The translations under genes were made by a program, and so were the position numbers. The notes under the pieces were generated by a model that ran no database searches, had not been told where the DNA came from, and saw only the letters and a list, made by a program, of their open reading frames with translations. This document shows positions 6,817 through 17,300 of a stretch of 45,160 nt of DNA, piece after piece; position 1 is the first letter of the stretch; the number at the start of each line of letters is the position of its first letter. This stretch comes from Planctomycetota bacterium (GTDB taxonomy: Bacteria; Planctomycetota; Planctomycetia; Gemmatales; Gemmataceae): the NCBI GenBank assembly GCA_021324515.1, contig JAJPIY010000081.1:1-45160 (forward strand), given 5' to 3'.

Positions 6817-9800
6817 TTATCCCCCAACGCCTTTATCCGCCGTCTGAGTGCTCGGTTGCCGCCGACGTTTGCGGCCCCATGTGCGCAGTCCCCGCAGGAG
6901 TAGAAAAATGCGGCTGCCCACCGCGGCGAACATCAATCCCCCTACGACCGCTGTTAACCCCGCCAGGCGCCATCCCATCACACCAACCAGGGCTATTTGT
7001 TCTGGCCAGAATAAGTACAGCCGCGCCGTCAAGAAGGGTAAGAGGGACAAAAGCCACACGATTGCCAGAGCGCCGAGCCAGTATAGGGAAGCCGCGATAG
7101 TTTGGCGCATCTGTTGGCTTTCCTGCGAACGGAGCTGGAGCGTCAACGATTCAGCTCCCGACTCCGTTTGCCATGATACGGGGATGCCGAGCGCTTTCTC
7201 GCAATCTGAAACCCGAAGTCCGAGGTCCGAATTGCCATCGTCCGTTTCCGGTTTCAGATTGCGCATTTCGGATTTTAAAAGGCGGCCTTTGGCTTGCAGG
7301 GCCTTCAACCAATCGGCCAAGCTTTGGCCTTGTGGTCCTGTCCTTTGGCCGACATCGGGGTCAAAGTCGAGCACTTGCTGAGCATGACGCCTGTATGCAG
7401 CGAAGCGTCGCTGGGCAGCAACCCAGGCCGAGAATAGAGCATTGTTCCGCCGTTCTTTGGCCAGATCTTGGCAGATACGGAGTTGAGCGTCGGCGTGCCA
7501 GAGCGCCCGGGCAGCCTCGCGCGCTATGCCTTGCCAATTCGAAGCGCCCTCCAGGTGAGCCTGCCAACCGGGCGGGACCATCACGGTCCCCAGGATCGGC
7601 CCTTGCTCCGCGCCGGCCAACTGCGGGGGGGCTAGGTTGAGACGCTCCAGCGGTTCCGGCGGATCATACAGCCAACGCAAGCGGATGCAGCGCACGCCTG
7701 CTTGACCGGGCAAAGGTACCCATACCCGTGTGGAGCTGGGTTGGAACGGGGTCACTTCGACGCCGTCGATAGCTACGGCGAGAACACGGGCCGGGGCAGC
7801 GAAACGGAAGGTAAGATCGGCTTGCGTCTCATGGCGCAGCCAGCAGCGCATCTTGTGCAGCCAACGCCGGCCGTCCTCAACAGCCGCCCACTGCTCCTGC
7901 AAATAGGTGCGAACAGGAGTCGGGTGTTGCAAACGGACTTGCGGCAGCAAACGCACTTGCCACTCTCCCTCGCCAATGCGCCAGGCTTGTCCATTGGGAT
8001 GTTCCAGTCGTTGCGCGGCTTCCGGCCAGGTCGCTTGCAGCGTCTGGCGCGGCGATTTCAGAGGTCGGAGAGGCCCTTGTGTCTGAACGGTCAGTTCGCT
8101 GCCGACCACGGCCGCAAAATATTCAACCCGCTCGACGCCCTGCACAAGGATTTCCGGCATCCGTATGCCCCCAGCGGCCCTTTCGAGGGGCATGCTGCTA
8201 TGCAGCGTTACCTGATAATGCCCGTGTACACCCGGTTGTAACGGCAGCAGCCAGGACCGCTCTCCCATAGACCGCCGTGGTGCCGGCAAGAGCGCCAAAT
8301 GTCCGGCTTGCACTTCGACTTTCTCTTCCTCCCAATTGCGCAGCCGCAGACGGACTTGGCGTAGCTCGCCGTGCGTGACGGTGTAATCCACCGTGGCCGT
8401 AAAGCGCAACTCCTGGTCGGCCGCCTCAACGAGGGTCAACACCCGTGCGACGGCGTTGGCCGCAGCCTGGATCTGACATTCCAGGTGATAAAACAAATTC
8501 TGCGTCTCAAAAGTAGGCGGACGGTCGGCGTCTGGCGGTTGCTCCGTTCTACCACCTGGCTCCGTCTTGCCCGCCGACGGACGCCGATCGTTCGCCGGGG
8601 AATCGGGCTGCACAGGCTGGAGATTTTGTGTGCGTAGCGCTGCCAAGACAAGGTCGTTGGCGGCAGCTAAACGAAGGCGTGTGTGTTGCTTATTGGCGTG
8701 GAGCAAGCGCGGGCCGTTCAGTTCGAGATGCGGATGGCCAGCGCGGAAGGACAGGGACAGCCAACCGCTCAGATGAATCCGCGTCTTCTTCGTCGTCCGA
8801 TTCAGCCACACCAACAAGCGCGAACCGTTTTGCTTCCATGTTCTCACGTCCTCGCCGACCGCTGTGACAAGAACACAGTGAGGCGGCAGATCCCACTCGA
8901 TGGCGGCCAGGTCTCTGTTGGGTGCCGTGACATCGGCAACGACCTCGATTTCAGCCCGTTGCCTGTTCGCCCGGAGGACGACCTCGACCTCGCCCTGGAC
9001 CACGGGCGGCCTGGGTTCCAGACGCAGAAGCAGTTGAGGCGGCCGATCCGGGGGGATACGGTAAGCGATGCCTTGGAAATTCGCCTCCAGGCTTGGCCCC
9101 CCTAGCCAGTGCGAGGCAAATTCTTTGGTGTCGATGCGCGTGAGGTTTTGCGAGGTCTCGCGTTGAGCGTTCAGGCCAGGTTGGGTGCGATAAGCCAGGT
9201 AATGCGGTCCTCCGGCACGGACGCCGCGCGGCGTCGGCAGGGGCAGAGCTGTCGGCGAGGTCAAAGGTGCGCGCGGCAACAATTCCAGGGTCACTTGGAA
9301 GTCGCCGCTGATGGGATAGGGGAGCTCCAGATAGAGCATACGCTGATTACCGGCGCGCGAGACATGCCAGTCGCGCAGCTGGAAGCGCGCCCGCCAGGAC
9401 GGCCGCGAAAGCGATACGGTGCGCTGGGCATTGGCTGAACTGACCTCCAGTCCGGCGGGTAGGTCTACTTCCAACGTCTTGATCGCTCCTTGCTCGACAC
9501 GATAGCGCAGCCAAGCCGTCAAATGATGGGCTGCGGGACCAAGTTCCCACAGGTAAGCGGCCTGATAGCTTACGCGCAACGGGCGCTTCGGTTGGTACCA
9601 GTGCAGATGCACAGGCAGCGGCGGCGCACCCAGGTCTGCTTCCAAGGATTGGCCATTGTCGTCGTATGTCATCCATTGCGCACCGTTTTTGACCAGTACT
9701 TGCGGCTCGACGGCCCCGTCCGGAACACGCCAAGACAACCGGCTCCGCACCAAGGGGGGAACGGTGAATAGGGCATTGCGGTCCTCTAAGGTGCCGACCA

Positions 9801-12800
9801 CGGGGGCGCGGAAGCGTAGCTCAATCTTATGCCGGCCGCGGCTGCGCACCGGAAGAGAGTACCCTCCTTGCGGCGCGGCCAAGGGAGCGACACGCGCGCC
9901 ATCTACCAACACTTCGCCGACCAACCCAACCCCGACCAGCGGCACGATCAGTGTGGACGGTCCTTCGCTCAGACTGTGCGCAGAAAAAACGGCGGTGAAC
10001 TCAACCTGTTTTCCCTCATCCACGAGTCGCCCTTCGTAGACCGCATCGAGGAGTACCGTCTGTGGTCCACCGGGCGCTAAAGCCGGAGGCTGAGCCAATG
10101 CCTTGAGACGATTGAGGAGATCCACAGGTACTAACACCGTTTGTTTGCCTGGCGTCTCGGCTGATGCGGGAATAAGATAGACGGTGGCAGGCAGCGGCGC
10201 GGCGGCGCGGCCATTCCAGCCAAGAACGCCCAAAATCACCATCCCAGCTATTGCCGCAGAGGACGCGGTGCTTTTCGACGGGCGTGACCGGAGTTGCGAA
10301 CCAGGCGGTGCCTGGACAAGGGTGTTCAGATATTCCAGCACTGCGACCGCGCCGCTCGCCAGCAACGGCCACCAGGCCAGATCGCGCAGCGCTTCGGGCA
10401 GCCACAGTACACCCAAACCAAACAGGCTCAAGGCCGACAGCAGCAGTGCCAAACGGCGTTCCGTCCACCGCCGCTGCAACCAGTACAACAGAACGCACAG
10501 CCACCCCAGCGCGAACCCGAGGACCGTCATCCCCTCCCGGCGCACTACAAGCATCCGCTCTTCCGTCCCACCCGCAACGGGTTCCCATTCACTCCATTCG
10601 CTCCCCTCATAATCGGAACTCAGCGGCCACGACCCAGCTTCAGCCGAGTCGGCGAGGCTTTCGGGGTGCAGCCAACTCCATGCGGACCGGAAACGTCCAG
10701 AAGGATCTTGTCCGTGCTGCGCTGCTTGGTCGAGGGCGTTCTCTACTTCTTCAGAAAGCGGTTCATGCAGCAGCGCACCACGTCCGTGGTCCGTCGTCAA
10801 CAGAAGGGCTGAGCGCCCCAGCACGGCGACCAATTCGCGCTCTACCCACGGCACAGACGAGACGGGCGTCGCGACCATCGTCGCAAGCGGGACCGGCGTC
10901 TCGCTCGTCCAGGACAGTTGCTTAATGGTCAGGCGCGTCTCCGCTTTCACTCCCGCTTCGCGCAAGGCCAAATCGTCAATAATAAGGGGACAGCGGGGCA
11001 TTCCCAAGCGGAGGGTGGGAACGAGAGAAGACATTTCGCTGACCACTTCGCGCAGAGACATCTTTTGATCGGTGTGCCGATCGCGCAGCTCTTGAATGGC
11101 CTGCTTGAGCGCCGCGCGTCTGTTCGCCTGCTGCTCCTCCCGCAATGGATCGAACCGCGTCCACGCAGCGGGGAACTGGAACAACTCAGCAGTATGCCGC
11201 GGCAGCACTAGTTGGGCCGCACCGATCATGCCTGGTAGAGATTGATAACGCCCCGGGTGCAGCGGCATCCATTGGGGTGTTAAACGCCAGATGCGATGAA
11301 AAGCGAGCGGAGCGATTGGTAGTTGGGGGACGGGAGCGTCCAGAGCGCGCCAGAGCAGGCCCGCCGGCAAAAGGCGCGTATAAACGATCTCAAAATAGTG
11401 TCCATTATCTCCCGAAACGGCGTCGGCGCGGAGGGGGACCGGCAATGCCAGTTCGATTGGTCCTTCTTCGTCCTTGGGTGATGACTGGGAACTGGAAATG
11501 AACTGCGGCAGCCAGTGACCGTCGACCTGAACGGCCAACAGGCGTGAGCCAGGGGGCAAACGCAATGGCAGAGTACGTTCTCCCCAATTGGCGATCTGAA
11601 ATGAGAAATGATGCCGTAAGACATCGTCCCTTCCCGCATAGGTGATCAGACGCGCTTTCGCCGCCATTCCTCCGAGCGGTGAGACGTTGGTCTCCCTGGA
11701 GCGGTTATCGGGTTTCTCCGAGCGCTCCGGTGGCGGCATCTCGCTGGAGAGAATGAGGCGGACCTCATTCTGCACATAGCGGAAAGTACGCCAGGGCAAC
11801 GTGCCGCTCTCCGACGAAGACGCCGATTCGTGCAGGCCGACACGATGCACAGGTACAAGACCACTGCCGGTTCGGTGAAGCACGACTTCGCCTTCCATGC
11901 GCTCGGCGCCAAGAACAACCGGCAGCGGCACGTCCCAGCGATTGTCACGGGGTTGCAAGCGGCGTTGTGCATGCAAGCGGAGCGGTTCGTGCAAGCGGAG
12001 CGGCCGGGCCAATGTCAGACGCCATCGTTCACCAGTCGGTCGAACCGCGTGGACGACAGCGGCTTGCAGCGGATGAGGCGCCGCCAGTAGGTGCAAGACG
12101 CTGGATATTTCGGGGACGTACACGCGCTCAGTATGGCGGACGCGGTAGACCGCTGCTTCGTCACTACGCGGCGGCGCTTCGGTGCGCCATTGCCACGCTT
12201 CCCCGTCGCCGGCCGACAGCCATAGGTCGATCGTGTTGGGACTGCCGGCCTCCGCCTCCACCACCACATGCGTTTCGATGACCGCATCGCCTCCCACGAC
12301 AAGGACTGTGCTTGTGCATTTGGCCCGCACGCGCGGTGGACGCGCCCGGACCCGGATTTCTCCGGTTACAGGCTGGCCGCTATAACGATAGTAATACTCT
12401 GGTATTTTTTGCCCCCACGGTCCTTCACTCTCCGGTTCCGTGCGTTCCGCTGTGGTTTGCACCTGAAGATGGAACAGTTGCTCATCGCAATCCAGGGCCA
12501 GAGCGCCCTCGCGGAAGCGCGCCCCCAGTGGTACGGCATCGGGGAAGGGCAATCGTTTTTCCGTGAAGGGGTCAGGTCCAGCTGGCCGCAAATATAGGGT
12601 CAACGTCGGCAACCGCCGCGGCCAATCCGAAGCGCTGCTCCCCAGTTCCGCTTTCAGGTTTCGGAGTTCGGCTTTCCCACGCGGGGAAGGCTCCAGGGGA
12701 TTGCTAAGGTTGACGAAGAGCGTTGTGTTCCCTCCAACTTTGCGGAGGTGCCAGTCGCGCAGCAGCGCAATGGGAGTCAGCTCGACCTTCTCGACATTCC

Positions 12801-14295
12801 AGCCGACAGGCAACAACACCGGCAACTGGAACAGCTGCCCCTGACTCACGTCCCAGCCGATCTGTACTGTCAGGGCCATGCCTCCGGCATCGCAGCGCCA
12901 CCAGGTCAATTGATGGGTAACGAATTCGACGCCGTAGGCTTGCAATTGTGCGGCCGGCCGACGCGGCGAACCGACCGATCCGCCGCCCAACAACGTCAAG
13001 ACCTGTGCCCCCGTGGCGCGGTCGAGGTCCGAAGAAGTGAGCTGAAAACCACCAGCGGACCAACTTTCAATACGCAAGTCAGGATGAAGCCAGAGCGTGA
13101 GTGTCTCGCCGCGCGAAACGCTGTTGATTAAACGCAGACCAGGACTGCGCCAGACAATCGGCCGCGATCCGCCGGTCCCATTATGCAGCGGCGCCAGGCA
13201 ATGAACTTGCCACGTCCCGGCGCGTACCGGCCCCCGCAGCCGGATCGTTAAACGTGCGGGTTTGCCCCCCTCGCCAGACTGGAACGCATAACCGTCCACT
13301 TCAGGGCCGATAACATCGCGGGGACGTAGTTCTGAATCACATTCGCAAATTAGTTCACGGACGCCGCGCGACAGGCTGTCTAGCGTCAGCTCGAACGTGG
13401 CGTCCAGTCCTTCAGGAGACAACTTCTGTGTGGTCTTCTGGTGAACAAAAGGAACTGGCGGTGCGTCGATACCGGCGTCTGGACGGTCGATGGGGTGAAT
13501 GCGAATATCGATGCGCTGGCGATCGACGTGCTGGTGCCCCCCACAAACGATCCTCCACCGGCGCAGGTCTGTGACATCCGCTTCATGCGGGCCAGATAGC
13601 AGGGCGCCGTCGTTGAGGACGGAGACGGCGCGGCCAGCAGGTACGTCCAATTCCACAAGGGCGACGGGACAAGGGGGCATCTCCAGATGGAATTGCAAGC
13701 CTTCCGGGCTTGCCTCAGCCCGCGCTGACCAATCTAACGATACGGTTCGCTCACCCGGCGTTTCCACGAGCAGCGCCGGGGTCTTGCCGTCGAAGGCGGC
13801 AATCAGAGCGTCGCCGTTCTCAAAGCGCGCCTGCCGCAAGGCGAGATTGAAGGGCTGCAAATTCAGCAGGCCCGGTCCTGGCCCGGCGTGGACCAGCTTC
13901 CACTGCCCTTCACCGACGAGGCTGTCCTCTTTGAGCATGGCATGATAGCGTGCTTCCAATAGCTGAGGGGGAGGCTTGCGAGTCCTCGCCTGTACCGCAC
14001 GCTTGACCAGGGCATCGAATTCGGCGACAGGCAGACGCACCAGCACGCCCTCCTGAACGCGCTTCAACTCCTCTGGCAAACGCTCCGGCGGCAGGAACAG
14101 CCGACGAAATGCCGGCATCCCTTCCTCCTCTTCGCTATGACAAGGAACCAGGAAGAGGAGAAGACAAAGCGGTGCGGAGACAAGGCAACTCCAGGCCAAC
14201 ACACTACCCAGACTAGAGAGAACGCACGGGGCCTTGCCGGGATCGAGAAGCGGTCGCTGCTCCCACCTTGATCGCGCTTTGTCGCTTCTCGTCAT
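6817..14295 (-). CDS. Giant (2492 aa) membrane-anchored protein with two tandem copies of a beta-rich architecture, each followed by TM segments
   Basis: Uninterrupted 7.5-kb ORF; N-terminal TM (SCLVSAPLCLLLFLV), mid-protein TMs (FALGWLCVLLYWL, ALLLSALSLFGLGVLWL), C-terminal TMs (LYWLGALAIVWLLSLLPFL, AGLTAVVGGLMFAAVGSRIFLLL). Confidence 0.85.
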   Translation of the reverse strand: MTRSDKARSRWEQRPLLDPGKAPCVLSSLGSVLAWSCLVSAPLCLLLFLVPCHSEEEEGMPAFRRLFLPPERLPEELKRVQEGVLVRLPVAEFDALVKRAVQARTRKPPPQLLEARYHAMLKEDSLVGEGQWKLVHAGPGPGLLNLQPFNLALRQARFENGDALIAAFDGKTPALLVETPGERTVSLDWSARAEASPEGLQFHLEMPPCPVALVELDVPAGRAVSVLNDGALLSGPHEADVTDLRRWRIVCGGHQHVDRQRIDIRIHPIDRPDAGIDAPPVPFVHQKTTQKLSPEGLDATFELTLDSLSRGVRELICECDSELRPRDVIGPEVDGYAFQSGEGGKPARLTIRLRGPVRAGTWQVHCLAPLHNGTGGSRPIVWRSPGLRLINSVSRGETLTLWLHPDLRIESWSAGGFQLTSSDLDRATGAQVLTLLGGGSVGSPRRPAAQLQAYGVEFVTHQLTWWRCDAGGMALTVQIGWDVSQGQLFQLPVLLPVGWNVEKVELTPIALLRDWHLRKVGGNTTLFVNLSNPLEPSPRGKAELRNLKAELGSSASDWPRRLPTLTLYLRPAGPDPFTEKRLPFPDAVPLGARFREGALALDCDEQLFHLQVQTTAERTEPESEGPWGQKIPEYYYRYSGQPVTGEIRVRARPPRVRAKCTSTVLVVGGDAVIETHVVVEAEAGSPNTIDLWLSAGDGEAWQWRTEAPPRSDEAAVYRVRHTERVYVPEISSVLHLLAAPHPLQAAVVHAVRPTGERWRLTLARPLRLHEPLRLHAQRRLQPRDNRWDVPLPVVLGAERMEGEVVLHRTGSGLVPVHRVGLHESASSSESGTLPWRTFRYVQNEVRLILSSEMPPPERSEKPDNRSRETNVSPLGGMAAKARLITYAGRDDVLRHHFSFQIANWGERTLPLRLPPGSRLLAVQVDGHWLPQFISSSQSSPKDEEGPIELALPVPLRADAVSGDNGHYFEIVYTRLLPAGLLWRALDAPVPQLPIAPLAFHRIWRLTPQWMPLHPGRYQSLPGMIGAAQLVLPRHTAELFQFPAAWTRFDPLREEQQANRRAALKQAIQELRDRHTDQKMSLREVVSEMSSLVPTLRLGMPRCPLIIDDLALREAGVKAETRLTIKQLSWTSETPVPLATMVATPVSSVPWVERELVAVLGRSALLLTTDHGRGALLHEPLSEEVENALDQAAQHGQDPSGRFRSAWSWLHPESLADSAEAGSWPLSSDYEGSEWSEWEPVAGGTEERMLVVRREGMTVLGFALGWLCVLLYWLQRRWTERRLALLLSALSLFGLGVLWLPEALRDLAWWPLLASGAVAVLEYLNTLVQAPPGSQLRSRPSKSTASSAAIAGMVILGVLGWNGRAAAPLPATVYLIPASAETPGKQTVLVPVDLLNRLKALAQPPALAPGGPQTVLLDAVYEGRLVDEGKQVEFTAVFSAHSLSEGPSTLIVPLVGVGLVGEVLVDGARVAPLAAPQGGYSLPVRSRGRHKIELRFRAPVVGTLEDRNALFTVPPLVRSRLSWRVPDGAVEPQVLVKNGAQWMTYDDNGQSLEADLGAPPLPVHLHWYQPKRPLRVSYQAAYLWELGPAAHHLTAWLRYRVEQGAIKTLEVDLPAGLEVSSANAQRTVSLSRPSWRARFQLRDWHVSRAGNQRMLYLELPYPISGDFQVTLELLPRAPLTSPTALPLPTPRGVRAGGPHYLAYRTQPGLNAQRETSQNLTRIDTKEFASHWLGGPSLEANFQGIAYRIPPDRPPQLLLRLEPRPPVVQGEVEVVLRANRQRAEIEVVADVTAPNRDLAAIEWDLPPHCVLVTAVGEDVRTWKQNGSRLLVWLNRTTKKTRIHLSGWLSLSFRAGHPHLELNGPRLLHANKQHTRLRLAAANDLVLAALRTQNLQPVQPDSPANDRRPSAGKTEPGGRTEQPPDADRPPTFETQNLFYHLECQIQAAANAVARVLTLVEAADQELRFTATVDYTVTHGELRQVRLRLRNWEEEKVEVQAGHLALLPAPRRSMGERSWLLPLQPGVHGHYQVTLHSSMPLERAAGGIRMPEILVQGVERVEYFAAVVGSELTVQTQGPLRPLKSPRQTLQATWPEAAQRLEHPNGQAWRIGEGEWQVRLLPQVRLQHPTPVRTYLQEQWAAVEDGRRWLHKMRCWLRHETQADLTFRFAAPARVLAVAIDGVEVTPFQPSSTRVWVPLPGQAGVRCIRLRWLYDPPEPLERLNLAPPQLAGAEQGPILGTVMVPPGWQAHLEGASNWQGIAREAARALWHADAQLRICQDLAKERRNNALFSAWVAAQRRFAAYRRHAQQVLDFDPDVGQRTGPQGQSLADWLKALQAKGRLLKSEMRNLKPETDDGNSDLGLRVSDCEKALGIPVSWQTESGAESLTLQLRSQESQQMRQTIAASLYWLGALAIVWLLSLLPFLTARLYLFWPEQIALVGVMGWRLAGLTAVVGGLMFAAVGSRIFLLLRGLRTWGRKRRRQPSTQTADKGVGG
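7200..7263. repeat. Inverted repeat (14-nt perfect arms) embedded in the giant CDS
   Basis: CGCAATCTGAAACC (7200-7213) / GGTTTCAGATTGCG (7250-7263), with TCCGAA-like repeat content between. Confidence 0.8.
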
Positions 14296-14328
14296 GGTCC
14301 TAGCTCCTTGTCTCCTTGTCTTCAGTCG

Positions 14329-17300
14329 TTATCCCACATGAGGCGGCGGCGCATCGACGGTGGAGGGTTCGCCACTGGGCGGACGCGGAGACGGACTTTT
14401 ACGGATCAGTGAGGAACCGGCCCGGCCCCGGCTGAAACTCGGCAGGAAGACAATCTGTCGGCGATAGCGCTGGTGCATCAGCCATTGCACGCCCACGACG
14501 GCCAAGAGCACCACTGCGCCCGGCTCACAGCCGTAGATAAGGGCGAACAGCAGCGTCGGCCGAAATAATACAGCAATAGCGATCGCCAAAGTAAACAAAA
14601 TGAGCAGCGGCCAGAACCAGGCGGCCAGGCGGCTTCCCTCCTGGCCATGCACCCGCGCCCCCCCATACAGTCCCAAACCGACGACCGACAATCCCAGCGA
14701 GCAAACCAGCAGCCATGCCAGCTGCGGAGCGTGGGTCAGGACAATGGGCACGTTCGGGGCTTGCCAACACACCAGTGCAGCCGATTCATAATCACGCCGC
14801 CACTCCGGAGGTACAGAGAGCTCGGCAGCCAATAATAACCAGCCGCGCCGCGTCCAGATGCGCTCCACGCCCGGCGCGCTTTCCGGCGCCAGCAACACTC
14901 GATTGGGAGGAAGGCTCACTTGCCAGCAAATCGGCGCCCCGGTCGCCCGAAGTATCTGAGGCGGCTGCAAAGTGGTGTGCAAGGGGCTGCCACTGCTGCG
15001 ACCCGGCGGCGACTGAAAAAACACTTCTAAGATGCTAGAAGGGTTAGCCGGACCTTGATTGTCATTAGCGTTTCCGGTTTGTTGCCGGTCTCCCAGAGGG
15101 GGAAGGTGTAAACGAGCAATGGCGCCGCCGCCACTGTTTTCACCTTGATCATTGACGACGACGGGGATGACCTTGTGGCCATTGAACGAGAACTGAGCGT
15201 TCAGGGTAACGACGGGGGCGGGCATGAGAAGGTCGAGATGTCGATCGGTGATTTGGCGGAGCCGAAAACTCGCCTGCCAACGCTGAGTGCCGCCTTCTTC
15301 TAGCTGTACGCGCATTAGCGCTCGCTCAACGAGGGCGGAAAAGCCTGCCGCTTGCTCGCTCAGAACGAGCCGCAGAGGCGTATTGAACTTGGCTGTGCGC
15401 AGCACTAACATCGGCAAAGCGCGGTCTTTGACCTCTTCGATGCTCTGTTCTTCCCAGCGGGGGCTGGCCACGCGCGGCAGAAAGCCAGGTTCGCTCCAGA
15501 TGCGGACTTTGAAATCCCCTGTCGTTGCCTGTTCCAGCGTTACCAACGGCACCAAAAGAGGCTCTCCCTTGCGCGGCGTTCGGTCTTTTTCTCCCAGACG
15601 TGTCGTATAGTGCAGCAGCAGGCGCCACTCTTTTCCGCTTTCCTTCGTTGGCACGGGGAGGCGAAGCCTCCCAGGGGACAGACGGTCGGCGTCAGCCGGC
15701 TTGTCGGCTTTATCAGCTAGCTGACGCTGCTCGTCCGCCAAAGATTCGGTCCTTAACGAACGTAGGTCTTGTCCTTGCTCGTCTTGGATGTGCAACGTAT
15801 CGCCGAGGATTGCCGGAACGCGCAGGGTCACAAAAGACGGCGGCGTCGGCGGCAGTTGGAGCCGCAGTTCGTGGCGCACTTCGCCGCGGTGGCCGTTCAG
15901 TGTCAGATCTACCACCGCTGTCACACGCAGCTCCGGCCGGTAAGGCCGCCAGCTCACGTCGATCCCCAATTCTTCTCCTAACACGCCGCGGCAGCGCCAC
16001 GTCTGTTCATTGGGCCGCGGCTGCCTGGTTAATTCCAGACTGCTTTGTTCAACATTATTCAGGACCACCTCCACATCCGCAGGCGCTTCGATCTTCACTT
16101 CGCACGATTCGATGGTTCCCTGAGGCTGCGGCAGCTTCAGAACGGCATGCTCTTCTGCCTTGTAACTCGCTTTATAGCGTCCCTCCAACCGCTGCGCTTG
16201 GGTAGGTGCTTCCCGGAGAAGGGCGGAAGGGACCGTCACCCAGCGCGGAGGGCTGGTTGGGGGCATCAAAACGTTTTCGTCGGCAGGCTCCCAATTCGGC
16301 GGCACGAAGATCTTGAGCGGCTCCACGTCCGCCCATTTCGTCGCGGGAGCGATGGTCGTGGTAACATGCCAATAAGCCCTTTGGCTTGCCAGGGAACTAC
16401 TCTCCTCCGCTTTGGACGAAGCCTTATGGAGCGTCAAGGTATGCGATACGCGCATCCTCATCTGCACAGGCACTCTGACCGCTTCCAGATCCAGCCAAGA
16501 GAGCGATTGAGGGCCTGTGGCCGCCGTTGGCCCTTCAACCAAGGGGATATTGCTGTAAACCAGAGTCGCCACCGTAGCTGGGACATCTCCTTTCGATTCT
16601 TCTGTTTCTAGACGGCGCAGCTGCATATCGCCGTGTCCTCGATAATCGAGGTGCAGACTGCGTACTTGATTGCGCACCAGGACGGTCCCCGTTTGACGGG
16701 CGGCATCGAAGACAAAGAACGGACCAATGGGCATCGCGGAGCCGCGCGGCGACAAGGGTAACAGGGGCGACTTCACTTGGACATGAAGCGGATCGCTCCG
16801 CGCTTCCTTCAGATAAATGGTCCGCAGTGAGGCAAAGGCATATTTCTTATCGTCCGTTTCCATGCGATGTTCGATGGGGGCCTCTTTATCGGACGCAAGC
16901 ACTTTGATCTCTGCGTTGCGTGGCACAAGCAGACGCCAAACTTTCGTCGGTGCTCCTTCGGCTGTTAAGCTCAAATCTGCCTGGGTAGTCAGTCCTACAG
17001 CATCGAGCCGCGCTTGAATGCGTCCTTCGGCTATCCGTAGCGGCTCGCCCACCGAAGGGCGTGCTTCCTTCCATGACAAGTCGAGTTTGTCAACTGGCCC
17101 AAGGCCGGGACTGCCGCGGAGGTGATTGTTTTTTAACTCCAGACCTGGCAATTGTAGATCTTTGAGCAGTTGGCCGCCGAGGCGAACGTCCGTACAGTTG
17201 CTTGGCAGGTCCAATTCCAGCTGCGTTATGACTGCACGCGGCAGCGTTAGCTCGAACCCCCGGCTGCTACCTTCGCGCCCAACCAGCGGCACCAACAGAT

